Shown here one piece after another: positions 1 to 8,467 of a DNA stretch of 34,997 nt (positions are counted from its first letter, which is position 1; each line of letters starts with the position of its first letter). The position numbers and the translations under genes are program-made. The notes under the pieces were generated by a model. It did no database searches. It saw only the letters and a list, made by a program, of their open reading frames with translations, and had not been told where the DNA came from. The stretch is from Oscillospiraceae bacterium (GTDB lineage Bacteria; Bacillota; Clostridia; Oscillospirales; CAG-272), in NCBI GenBank assembly GCA_015065135.1, contig SVQY01000023.1, forward strand, positions 1-34,997, in the 5' to 3' direction.

Positions 1-2517
1 CCCTTGTTCAAGGTCGAGGAGGGCGTGCTCTACGTCTCCTACGATAACCGTGACAGCTGGCAAGCGCTTGGCAATGTGAGCGGCAGCGACGGTGACAACG
101 GCGAGAACGGCATCACCCCCTTGTTCAAAGTCGAGGAAGGCGTTCTCTACGTTTCCTACGACAACCGTGACAGCTGGCAAGCGCTTGGCAATGTGAGCGG
201 CAGCGACGGTGACAACGGCATTGACGGCGAAGACGGCACGATCATCACGATCGGTGAGAACGGCAACTGGTTCATTGACGGCGTGGACAGCGGCATTTTC
301 GCGGGCTTTGTCAATCCGCAGGGGCTTGATTTCTATCCTCTACCCGACGGCACATGGGCGGTAGCTGCCGGTAAAGCGAAATACCAAAGCGAGATCGCGA
401 TCCTTTCCGAATACGGCGGTAAGCCGGTTACAGCCATCGCCGCAGACGGGTTTGCAAACTGCCCCAATCTTACCAAAATCACCATCCCGAACAGCATCAC
501 TTCCATTGGAGACGGTGCATTTGCCGACTGTGCTTCGCCTATCAAGGTCACCTATACCGGCAGTCAGACCCAGTGGTGGCAGATCCGGCTCGGTGCCAAT
601 AACGACGCGCTGAGCAAGGCCCTTTTCACGTATCAAACGCAAGGACGTCTGGATGCGGGTACGATGATCTTCCACGAGGATTTCGAGGGCTACAGCACGA
701 CCACTACCAACACCGATACCTTTACGGCATTGAAAAACGGGAATGGCGGTGTCTGGACTCTGGACAGCACGGGAAGCCCCTATTACGAATCCGCTTACAC
801 AACCAATACCAACAATAAATATACCATCGAAAACGGACAGTTAAATATCGTTGGCAAGGGTGCCTCGAATGACGCTTATCTTGTCATTGCCGACGAAACG
901 ACGCTTTGGGAGCTACAAAACACGCAGTACACCATTCAATACGATATTGAATATTCCGACTACGCATACAATGCCAAACGCTATATTGCCTTGATGTGGG
1001 AGTATTGCGGTAGCCACTACTCCTCCTTCTTCGTACGTGTCAACGGCTCCGGCAATTATCAGATGCGCCGCGGTGCCAATGCTTGGCTGGAAATGGAGAG
1101 CTATGACGTAAATGATCTGTACGCCGGCTCCGTGGATAAGACAGACACCGAGGACGGCACCTCCATCATCAATAAGCTCTACGGCATCGATATGGGCGGT
1201 GTCGAAGACACCAATCGTATGCTGAACACCTCTCTTACCGTCCGTATTCAAATCGACACCGACGGCAGTGCCGCGATCTTTGTGCGCGCCAATTCCGAAA
1301 CTTGCCAAGGTAGCAACAGGTTGAGCGATGACTTTGTGCAGGTGTCCCGTTTCAAGGCCAACGCCACCAACAGCGCTTATCTCAATGCAAGCAACGCATT
1401 CCTCGGCGGCGCGCTGTGCCTCAAGGTGGGTGGACCCATCAACGGCTATATGGATAACATTATGGTCTATACCGGTCACGGTGACGTGCCCACCAATACG
1501 ACTGTTTCCTATGAGGCACCGACCCCCTATCTCACCCAAGAAACCGTGGAAGCGCGCAATTACTATACCGGTTATGATGAATACAACGCAGCCGCCGACG
1601 CGACCCTGCTGGTGCCGGGTCTGAAGCAGGGCTTTGTTCCCCAGGGCATGGACGTATGGGAGGAAGAAAATCTGCTGCTGATCGCCGGTTATTTCAAGTC
1701 TAACCGTGCCATTCCCTCCTCTATGCTTGTTGCCGTGGATATGACCACGGGCAAGCTGGTCAAGCAATTTTATTTGAAGTATTATAACGGCTCTTATTAC
1801 AAGGGACATGCCGGCGGCATCGCTGTGACCGAGAAAAATCTGTTTTTGGCAAATCACGATAACAGCGGTGATTTCCTGTACCGCATTCCCCTCTCCGCCA
1901 TTGCCAACGCAGAGGAGATCGATACCCTGACCCTGGAATCCAAGCGAATCGGCGTACCGGTAAACGCCTCCTTCTGTAACTATTCCGACGGCGTTCTCTG
2001 GGTAGGCGACTTCTATGATCCGAGCAACGGTTATAACATCAGCCACACGACTGTTGGCGTGGAAGGCCGCGAAGGCTGGGCCGTAGGCTACGTTTTAGCG
2101 GATACCGAGCAGGAGTTCGGCAATGAGGATGTATGGAACCAGACCGCAAAAGCTCCGGCCACCCCCGACTATGTGATTGCCATTGCGGGACAGGTGCAAG
2201 GCTTTACCATCGTGGGCGATTACATTGCTTTGAGCCGTTCCTATGGCAGAACAAACGATTCCCACATCGAGTTGTATGAGAACGTGCTGGATACGTCGGC
2301 GACCCAAACGGTAATGATCAATGGCACCGCCGTGCCCACATGGGTATTGGGCGACCCCGCGCACACCTATACGGCTCTGCCGATGTCTGAAGGAATCACG
2401 GCGTATGACGGCAAGCTGTTGGTTCTTTACGAATCCGGTGCATCCTATTATAAAGACAACGGCGGCAAGAATCCCACCGACCACGTTTGGGAGCTGACCC
2501 TTTCCGCGGCGCAATAA
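1..2517 (+). CDS. Repeat-containing surface/secreted protein, C-terminal part (5' end outside window)
   Basis: The reading frame is open at the left edge: bases 1-3 are an in-frame Pro codon inside a repeat unit, so the TTG at position 4 is not a real start. In order, the visible 838 residues show two 39-residue repeats (LFKVEEGVLYVSYDNRDSW...), resembling the tandem modules called DUF4988/PL29-lyase N-terminal in Bacteroidota and found in clostridial surface proteins. Then come a Gly-Asp-rich linker, a short BspA-type leucine-rich segment around residues 115-180 (KITIPNSITSIGDGAFADC), and a jelly-roll or LamG-like region from about residue 221 (HEDFEGYS). A final region from about residue 513 to the end has WD/beta-propeller character. 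No LPXTG motif or C-terminal membrane segment is present, so any anchor must lie in the missing N-terminus. A role in adhesion or polymer binding is inference. Confidence 0.6.
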   Translation, partial: PLFKVEEGVLYVSYDNRDSWQALGNVSGSDGDNGENGITPLFKVEEGVLYVSYDNRDSWQALGNVSGSDGDNGIDGEDGTIITIGENGNWFIDGVDSGIFAGFVNPQGLDFYPLPDGTWAVAAGKAKYQSEIAILSEYGGKPVTAIAADGFANCPNLTKITIPNSITSIGDGAFADCASPIKVTYTGSQTQWWQIRLGANNDALSKALFTYQTQGRLDAGTMIFHEDFEGYSTTTTNTDTFTALKNGNGGVWTLDSTGSPYYESAYTTNTNNKYTIENGQLNIVGKGASNDAYLVIADETTLWELQNTQYTIQYDIEYSDYAYNAKRYIALMWEYCGSHYSSFFVRVNGSGNYQMRRGANAWLEMESYDVNDLYAGSVDKTDTEDGTSIINKLYGIDMGGVEDTNRMLNTSLTVRIQIDTDGSAAIFVRANSETCQGSNRLSDDFVQVSRFKANATNSAYLNASNAFLGGALCLKVGGPINGYMDNIMVYTGHGDVPTNTTVSYEAPTPYLTQETVEARNYYTGYDEYNAAADATLLVPGLKQGFVPQGMDVWEEENLLLIAGYFKSNRAIPSSMLVAVDMTTGKLVKQFYLKYYNGSYYKGHAGGIAVTEKNLFLANHDNSGDFLYRIPLSAIANAEEIDTLTLESKRIGVPVNASFCNYSDGVLWVGDFYDPSNGYNISHTTVGVEGREGWAVGYVLADTEQEFGNEDVWNQTAKAPATPDYVIAIAGQVQGFTIVGDYIALSRSYGRTNDSHIELYENVLDTSATQTVMINGTAVPTWVLGDPAHTYTALPMSEGITAYDGKLLVLYESGASYYKDNGGKNPTDHVWELTLSAAQ
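4..222 (+). repeat. 117-bp tandem coding repeat, two visible copies
   Basis: Copy 1 begins at 4 and copy 2 at 121, an exact 117-bp (39-codon) period. Over the first 33 codons the copies differ at only five third-codon positions, all synonymous and all within the first 14 codons. The next 19 codons are identical. After about base 222 copy 2 diverges into the linker. Because base 1 is already inside a unit, more copies probably lie to the left. Confidence 0.9.
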
Positions 2518-2532
2518 AACCATTTCTCCAAA

Positions 2533-2580
2533 ACCAAAGGCGCAACCGCTCAACTGAGCGGTTGCGCCTTTGGTCTTTTT
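2533..2580. terminator. Hairpin terminator between convergent genes
   Basis: The arms at 2533-2552 and 2555-2574 form a perfect 20-bp inverted repeat with a 2-nt centre, followed on the plus strand by CTTTTTT. It lies 15 nt past the stop of the left-hand gene. Its T-run touches the stop codon of the convergent symporter gene, so it probably serves both strands. The minus-strand T-run is weaker. Confidence 0.85.
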
Positions 2581-3917
2581 TATTGACAGATATGTTGTTT
2601 TTGGGGCGCAGTAGCAGCCCCCGTACCGCCGAAATACCGCTTTGTTTCCGCCACCACCGCGCGGCGCTGTATGAGCAGCGCGGTGATATTCAAAACCGCC
2701 ATTAAGGCAACCACAAGGTCGGTGAGCTCCCACAAAAGGGCGGGGGCTGTCACCGCGCCCACCACAGAAGCGGCCAGCACCAAGGGCATCATCCATTTCC
2801 CCGCCCGCGGCTTACCCGTCAGATAATAAAGGCACTCGACACCATAGTGAGACCAGCAAAGCACCGTGGCAAAGGCAAAAAGCAGTACCGACAGAGCCAG
2901 CACCGGTGGCGCGATACCGCCCAGCACCGCCGCGAAGGCATCTACTGCCAGCATCACGCCCCCCTCGCCTGCAAGGGGCACCCCTGATACCAAAATGACC
3001 AAAGCAGTCAGCGTACAAAGCAAAATCGTATCCACAAAAACCTCTAAAATCCCCCACACGCCCTGTGCCGCCGGGCTTTCGGTCTTGGCGGCCGCATGCG
3101 CGATCGGGGCGGTGCCGCATCCCGCCTCATTGGAAACAAGCCCCCTGGCCACCCCATAGCGAAGCGCTTTAGAGGTCAGAAATCCCAGCACTCCCGCCCC
3201 CGCGGAAAGCGGCTGAAAAGCGCCCTTGAAGATAGCGGAAAAGGCGGCGGGAAGCAATTCTCGGCGTAAGATCAGCACCGCCAGTGCCGCCACCGTAAAG
3301 AGTAAGCAGACAAACGGCACCAGCAAATTGCAGGCACGCTCTACCTGTCCGCCCCCCTTTCCCACAATCAGCGCGGCAGCAAACCCCATTCCAAGACCTA
3401 CAGCCAACGGCGGCAGACGAAAAACCCCCGCCATTGCCTCGGCGGCGGCACTGCTTTGAATGACGCCGCCCAAGGTAAAGGCGCAAAAAAGGCAAAGCAC
3501 CGCAAATAAGGCGGCAAGCCCCCCTCCCGCCTTGCCACGAATGCTTTCCTTTATATAATACATCGCGCCACCGTGGGGAGATCCCGCGGCATCATAAGCT
3601 TTGGTACGCATTGCCAGCAAAATCTCGGCATATTTTAAAAGCATAGCCAGACTTGCCGACACCCACATCCAGAATACCGCTCCCGGACCACCTAATAAAA
3701 TAGCGGTGGCCACACCCGCGATATTCCCCACTCCAAGTGTACCTGCTAGCGCCACTGTCAGGGCGCCCAGGGCGCTTTTTCGCTCTCCGGGTTCGCCAAA
3801 AAGGGTTGCATACAGGCGACGTGGATGCAAAAAAATCAGAAAACCGCATCGAATAAAAAACCAGAGCCCAGCCCCCATCAGAAAAATCGGCAGGATCACT
3901 CCTGACAACAGTGCCAT
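2580..3917 (-). CDS. Sodium:alanine/glycine symporter (AGCS family)
   Basis: This is a 445-residue polytopic membrane protein of the alanine or glycine:cation symporter family, which imports small neutral amino acids with Na+. The family hallmarks are present: GALTVALAGTLGVGNIAGVA near residues 50-70, and GGPGAVFWMWVSASLAMLLK, which fits the AGCS signature, just after it. Further on are EAGCGTAPIAHAAA and many hydrophobic segments consistent with about ten membrane helices. Length is normal, at the short end for the family. The ATG at 3917 has GGAGG about 10 nt upstream. It is transcribed divergently from groES and convergently with the surface-protein gene. Substrate (alanine, glycine or other) cannot be decided from sequence. 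Confidence 0.93.
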   Translation of the reverse strand: MALLSGVILPIFLMGAGLWFFIRCGFLIFLHPRRLYATLFGEPGERKSALGALTVALAGTLGVGNIAGVATAILLGGPGAVFWMWVSASLAMLLKYAEILLAMRTKAYDAAGSPHGGAMYYIKESIRGKAGGGLAALFAVLCLFCAFTLGGVIQSSAAAEAMAGVFRLPPLAVGLGMGFAAALIVGKGGGQVERACNLLVPFVCLLFTVAALAVLILRRELLPAAFSAIFKGAFQPLSAGAGVLGFLTSKALRYGVARGLVSNEAGCGTAPIAHAAAKTESPAAQGVWGILEVFVDTILLCTLTALVILVSGVPLAGEGGVMLAVDAFAAVLGGIAPPVLALSVLLFAFATVLCWSHYGVECLYYLTGKPRAGKWMMPLVLAASVVGAVTAPALLWELTDLVVALMAVLNITALLIQRRAVVAETKRYFGGTGAATAPQKQHICQ

Positions 3918-3969
3918 CCTTTCTGCCCTCCAAAAAATGTTAACATTGCGTGAACAATGGAAAATTCTC

Positions 3970-3997
3970 TTGATTTTTCCAGTATTTGTAGTACAAT
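3970..3997 (+). promoter_or_regulatory. Sigma-A promoter of groESL
   Basis: A -35 box TTGATT (3970-3975) and a -10 box TACAAT (3992-3997) are separated by 16 nt. The CIRCE operator begins 11 nt downstream, covering the expected transcription start, as is usual for HrcA-repressed groE promoters. Confidence 0.8.
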
Positions 3998-4008
3998 AAT
4001 CTTATGAT

Positions 4009-4035
4009 TTAGCACTCCAATATTATGAGTGCCAA
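4009..4035. promoter_or_regulatory. CIRCE operator (HrcA binding site)
   Basis: TTAGCACTC, nine spacer bases, then GAGTGCCAA match the CIRCE consensus TTAGCACTC-N9-GAGTGCTAA with one mismatch in the right half. In Bacillota HrcA binds this site and represses groESL until heat or misfolded protein titrates GroEL away. hrcA itself is not in the window. Confidence 0.96.
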
Positions 4036-4107
4036 ATTTCGAGAGGATGCCCCCTATTTCGGGGTCTTCACCGTTTATCCGGGCAAGTGCCCAAAAGGAG
4101 GAAAAGT

Positions 4108-4392
4108 ATGACCATTAAACCCTTAGCTGACCGCGTTGTTGTCAAACTCGTGGAAGCAGAAGAAAAAACCAAAACCGGCATCATTCTCACTGCCGCTTCG
4201 CAGGAGAAGCCTCAAATCGCGGAGGTCGTGGCTGTAGGCCCCGGCGGACTGGTTGACGGCAAGGAAGTTGTTATGACCGTTAAGGTTGGTGATAAAGTCA
4301 TCACCAGCAAGTATTCCGGTACAGAAGTCAAGTGCGACGGCACCGAGTACAACATCGTTCGCCAGAGCGACATTCTGGCAATTGTAGAATAA
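4108..4392 (+). CDS. groES: Co-chaperonin GroES
   Basis: This is a 94-residue Cpn10, the heptameric lid of the GroEL chamber in the cytoplasm. It opens with MTIKPLADRVVVKLVEAEEKTKTGIIL: the mobile loop (EEKTKTGI) is at about residues 16-24, and VGDKV and the C-terminal DILAIVE are typical. The ATG at 4108 is chosen over the in-frame ATG 21 nt upstream because AGGAGG at 4096-4101 sits 6 nt before it and the family begins at this residue. The roughly 110-nt leader holds CIRCE and two small hairpins, one being GGGC-AAGT-GCCC at 4081-4092 just before the ribosome binding site. groEL follows after 15 nt. Confidence 0.98.
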   Translation: MTIKPLADRVVVKLVEAEEKTKTGIILTAASQEKPQIAEVVAVGPGGLVDGKEVVMTVKVGDKVITSKYSGTEVKCDGTEYNIVRQSDILAIVE

Positions 4393-4404
4393 GCGAGGTA
4401 TTAA

Positions 4405-6054
<1,650 letters not shown>

Positions 6055-6058
6055 TATT

Positions 6059-6106
6059 CCCAACACAAAAGGACGATTCCGTTTGGAATCGTCCTTTTGT
6101 GTTGGG
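6059..6106 (+). terminator. groESL terminator
   Basis: Arms 6059-6080 and 6085-6106 form a perfect 22-bp inverted repeat around a GTTT loop. The inner GC-rich stem 6071-6080/6085-6094 is followed by TTTTGTGTTG and preceded by ACACAAAA. It can therefore act as an intrinsic terminator for groEL and possibly for the gene reading in from the right. Confidence 0.85.
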
Positions 6107-6185
6107 AGCGATATAGATCCCTTGCAGTATCTGGATATATCGTTACACGATGCGATATAGTCTTCCTTCCCGAAAAATTCAAGCA

Positions 6186-6731
6186 TCAGATAGAAACCGT
6201 GTAATATACGCGCATTTCCGTGCATTCGTGATTCTTTGCATTCCGCCGCGCAACGCGTATCGGCATAATTCCAACATTGATCCACTCATTCGAGCACAAT
6301 TCTTCTATTCTTTTGGAAAACACCGTGCCAAATTGTCCCAAACGGTAGATGCGGCCGTCATTTCGGCGCAAGCCATCAAAATGCAGGCGCTTATTCCCAT
6401 CGGGCAATACCGTACACCGCAGCTCACAGTACTTTTTTAGCAAGGCTGTTTTTTCCATTTCCAAAAGAACCGCGTAAAAGGCGGAATCGAACGTAAAATC
6501 CCCGCACAGTTCACCATACTCTCCCTCGAGATAGCGCGTTCTGCCGACAAACGTGAATTCCCCTGTTTGCGCCTTTTGCAAAATTTCCTTTTTAATACCG
6601 TTAAAGATCTTCTGCGACCAAGCTTCAATCTGCTTTAACAAGGCTTCCTCAAAACGCTGTTGCAGTGCCTCCGCCTTTTCCTTGGTCAGAAGCGTGCTGT
6701 ATAATTCCCGCCAAAAGTCCATATCCGCCAT
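6186..6731 (-). CDS. Hypothetical protein, 181 aa, downstream of a structured leader
   Basis: I do not recognise this family. The protein is soluble, with no signal peptide or membrane segment. The N-terminal third is charged and probably helical (residues 1-55, rich in Glu, Lys and Gln). The C-terminal two-thirds alternate short strands and helices and end in a strand-like EMRVYYTVSI. The ATG at 6731 has GAGGG at 6738-6742, 6 nt upstream; a second ATG at 6722 is possible. It is a single-gene unit. It reads toward groEL and is preceded by a promoter and an attenuator-like leader (6750-6913), which suggests its expression responds to a specific signal. Coding is supported by the good ribosome binding site and intact frame, not by homology. 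Confidence 0.6.
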   Translation of the reverse strand: MADMDFWRELYSTLLTKEKAEALQQRFEEALLKQIEAWSQKIFNGIKKEILQKAQTGEFTFVGRTRYLEGEYGELCGDFTFDSAFYAVLLEMEKTALLKKYCELRCTVLPDGNKRLHFDGLRRNDGRIYRLGQFGTVFSKRIEELCSNEWINVGIMPIRVARRNAKNHECTEMRVYYTVSI

Positions 6732-6749
6732 GCTATTCCCTCAAACAAT

Positions 6750-6777
6750 AAAAAAGTGCGCAGCGTGAGCTACGCAC
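6750..6777 (-). terminator. Intrinsic terminator inside the 5' leader (attenuator)
   Basis: On the minus strand GTGCGTAGC (6777-6769), loop TCAC and GCTGCGCAC (6764-6756) form a 9-bp stem with one G-T pair, followed by TTTTTT (6755-6750). It ends only about 19 nt before the ATG of the downstream gene and 7 nt before its ribosome binding site. That is the usual place for a regulated leader terminator. Confidence 0.75.
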
Positions 6778-6913
6778 CGAAAAACGCATAGCTCCGATTG
6801 CTGCGACACAACTTTTTAACAACACGCACAAAGGTATGCTAAAAATGAGCATGCATTTTTACCATAGGTAAAAATACACACCTCTGTACGTTTTTATGCA
6901 GTTGTGCCGCAAC
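6750..6913 (-). ncRNA. Candidate riboswitch/attenuator leader RNA, class not recognised
   Basis: Reading the minus strand: stem P1 pairs 6913-6901 with 6812-6800 (13 bp, two wobble pairs), then comes an asymmetric internal loop. Stem P2 pairs 6891-6880 with 6835-6824 (12 bp). P2 closes a junction with hairpins 6878-6867/6863-6852 and 6852-6848/6840-6836. The 3' part holds two alternatives. One is the terminator 6777-6769/6764-6756. The other is an antiterminator in which 6794-6785 pairs with 6776-6767 (10 bp) and the P1 3' strand (6809-6800) pairs with the terminator 3' arm (6764-6756), one base bulged. Forming P1 would free the terminator, giving an OFF-switch logic. I see no T-box, lysine, TPP, SAM, FMN or cobalamin signature. 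A 6S-like RNA is the main alternative for the 5' domain. Confidence 0.6.
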
Positions 6914-6916
6914 ATC

Positions 6917-6945
6917 ATTTTAGCACAAATGGGTGGAATTGTAAA
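6917..6945 (-). promoter_or_regulatory. Sigma-A promoter of the structured leader
   Basis: On the minus strand TTTACA (6945-6940), a 17-nt spacer and TAAAAT (6922-6917) with an upstream TG (extended -10) make a strong promoter. The predicted start near 6910 coincides with the beginning of stem P1. Confidence 0.8.
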
Positions 6946-6981
6946 GGGTTAAATGGAAATTTACCGAAAACGATATGTTTT

Positions 6982-7050
6982 GTGTCATCCTGAGCGGAGT
7001 CGAAGTTTTGCTCCGCTCAGGATGACACGCTGATGGTGACAGGATGACAC
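6982..7050. repeat. Palindromic dispersed-repeat-like element
   Basis: Arms 6982-6999 and 7011-7028 form a perfect 18-bp inverted repeat built on GTGTCATCCTGAGCGGAG, with an 11-nt loop. CAGGATGACAC is repeated again at 7040-7050. From memory, elements built on TGTCATCCTGAGCGGAG are scattered in many gut bacterial genomes; copy number here is unknown. It lies outside genes. There is no T-run, so it is not a normal terminator. The remaining stretch 7051-7121 holds nothing I can identify. Confidence 0.6.
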
Positions 7051-7121
7051 GTAGCAGCATAGTAGGTCACGGACAAGGGAGACTCCCCTCCCCGCTGCCG
7101 TGCGGTGCGGTTGCCCTATCA

Positions 7122-7167
7122 CAAAACCCCCGCGCCATCCGCAAAAGCGAATGGCGCGGGGGTTTTG
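7122..7167 (-). terminator. Terminator of the lipoprotein gene
   Basis: Arms 7122-7138 and 7151-7167 are a perfect 17-bp inverted repeat (CAAAACCCCCGCGCCAT). A small inner CGC-AAAA-GCG hairpin lies in the loop. The stem ends in TTTTG on both strands, and the element begins 7 nt past the lipoprotein stop codon. Confidence 0.85.
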
Positions 7168-7173
7168 CTCTCC

Positions 7174-8262
7174 TCAAGGCAGGAGGGTGTGGTAGCTATA
7201 GATCCGATAAGACCACAGACTTTGAGGGCCCGTGACCGAAACGGTGTAAAAGGCCGTGAGATACGGGTCGGGCAGGTGGCCGTAGGCATCTCGCAGGAGG
7301 CCTGCGTTATGGTTACGGGCGAAGCCGCTCTCGCTTTCTCCCACAGTACACACGTTTTGCCATGAAATGCTCCGAAGGTCAGCAGAATAGTCAAAGCAGG
7401 TGATGCGGAAATGGGAGGAAATGTAATCCGGCTCCTCTGTGGGGTTGGGATGGCAATCCGACACGGCAAAAAAGCGCTCGCCTGCGGCATCGTACACAAA
7501 ATCCGCGTTATTGATAAAATCCTGCTGCCCCTCCAGATTTTCCAGCCCCGTTGCGGGCAACGTCTCCGAGCTGCTTCGCACAGGCGCGGAAAGGTCGGAA
7601 AGCGCCCATTGCTCTACCACGGTACGGGTGCCGTTGCGGTCACCGCGCGTATAAAACAGCATCACGCTGCCCTTTTTATCCAGGCTGACAAGGCTGGGCT
7701 GACCCACGCCCCATTCCCACACGTCCGCGCTGCCCTCAAATTCAAAATCCACCAGCGGCGCATCCCCCACCTTGATAAAGGGTCCCTCGGGGCTTTTGGC
7801 CACGGCGATGCCGATCTTATTATCCTGATTGTCACAGGAGGTACAGCCCAGATACGCCATCAGATAGGTATACGTCTCCCCTTCATAGCAAAACTTCCCT
7901 GCCACGACCGAGGGATCGCAGGTATGGTGCGCATCCCACTTCCCCGCCGTGGGTGAAAGAACGATCCGCTCCGCCCCCCAGCTCCACGTGCCATTCTCGC
8001 TTCGCGTGCCCTTGCGGCAGCCGATGTGATCAACCACCGCCCGCTCTGCACGGTTGGTGCAATAGTAGATATACGCCGTATTTTCGTCGGTTTGCATCAC
8101 GGTGGGACAATAGTTATAGATGCCCTCGCCGGCATCAAATTGTGGGAGATGGGAGGGCGGGAGCGTCACGCTCTCCGGCTCTTCGGAGGGATCGCTCGGC
8201 TTGCAGCCCACAAGCATCAACAAAATGGTCGCCAGCAGCATGCAAAGAACACGTTTTTTCAT
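7174..8262 (-). CDS. Lipoprotein with probable GH43-like five-bladed propeller
   Basis: The 362-residue product begins MKKRVLCMLLATILLMLVGC, a lipoprotein signal with lipobox LVGC. Cys20 would be lipidated and is followed by a Pro/Ser/Glu linker. The mature part shows repeated strand motifs with acidic and aromatic residues (YIYYCTNRAERA, HTCDPSVV, WEWGVGQPSLV, VMLFYTRGDRNGT, FINNADFVYDAAGERFFAVSD). These are reminiscent of GH43/GH32-type propeller hydrolases or related sugar-binding proteins. The family assignment is tentative and catalytic residues are not certain. The ATG at 8262 has GGAG 7 nt upstream. It is transcribed divergently from the sugar operon, so a role in capturing or trimming the same glycan outside the membrane is a reasonable inference. 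Confidence 0.6.
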   Translation of the reverse strand: MKKRVLCMLLATILLMLVGCKPSDPSEEPESVTLPPSHLPQFDAGEGIYNYCPTVMQTDENTAYIYYCTNRAERAVVDHIGCRKGTRSENGTWSWGAERIVLSPTAGKWDAHHTCDPSVVAGKFCYEGETYTYLMAYLGCTSCDNQDNKIGIAVAKSPEGPFIKVGDAPLVDFEFEGSADVWEWGVGQPSLVSLDKKGSVMLFYTRGDRNGTRTVVEQWALSDLSAPVRSSSETLPATGLENLEGQQDFINNADFVYDAAGERFFAVSDCHPNPTEEPDYISSHFRITCFDYSADLRSISWQNVCTVGESESGFARNHNAGLLRDAYGHLPDPYLTAFYTVSVTGPQSLWSYRIYSYHTLLP

Positions 8263-8297
8263 TATGCTTCTCCGCTCCTCTCTTGAAGTACACCTTC

Positions 8298-8326
8298 ATT
8301 ATAACTCAAAACAAGGGAGAATGCAA
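8298..8326 (-). promoter_or_regulatory. Promoter of the lipoprotein gene
   Basis: On the minus strand TTGCAT (8326-8321), a 17-nt spacer and a perfect TATAAT (8303-8298) lie 36-64 nt before the lipoprotein ATG. The -35 box is weak, which is compatible with activation. Confidence 0.65.
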
Positions 8327-8348
8327 CGGGTACTTTGGCAAAACGTTG

Positions 8349-8363
8349 TCTACGAAACGTAGA
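8349..8363. promoter_or_regulatory. Palindrome between divergent promoters (possible operator)
   Basis: TCTACG-AAA-CGTAGA is a perfect 6-bp inverted repeat spaced by 3 bp. It lies between the lipoprotein promoter and the sugar-operon promoter, 44 bp upstream of the latter's -35 box. It could be the site of the XRE-PfkB regulator or another repressor/activator. No second copy was noticed. Confidence 0.35.
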
Positions 8364-8406
8364 TTTCAAAAATGCGTTTTCTCTGCATCGTTCTACCAAA
8401 AGTCGC

Positions 8407-8435
8407 TTGACAGGTCGCCGAAATGGGGGTATAAT
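8407..8435 (+). promoter_or_regulatory. Consensus promoter of the sugar operon
   Basis: TTGACA (8407-8412), 17 nt, TATAAT (8430-8435) are a full consensus sigma-A promoter. The start codon of the first gene follows 32 nt after the -10 box, with AAGGAGG at 8455-8461. Such a strong promoter on a catabolic operon implies repression when the substrate is absent. Confidence 0.93.
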
Positions 8436-8467
8436 CAAGGTAGGAATCACCGAAAAGGAGGACTCTT

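Noticed and set aside
913-2046. 377-codon open frame on the minus strand
   Set aside because: It is antisense to the surface-protein gene and has no start signal or family features.
6834-6868. Possible leader peptide MVKMHAHF in the structured leader
   Set aside because: The ATG has no properly spaced ribosome binding site and the 8-residue peptide has no run of regulatory codons. The RNA pairing explains the region better.
6800-6913. 6S RNA as the explanation of the structured leader
   Set aside because: A closing stem with an internal loop would fit. However, the downstream antiterminator/terminator competition and the immediate ribosome binding site favour a cis-acting leader. Kept only as an alternative.
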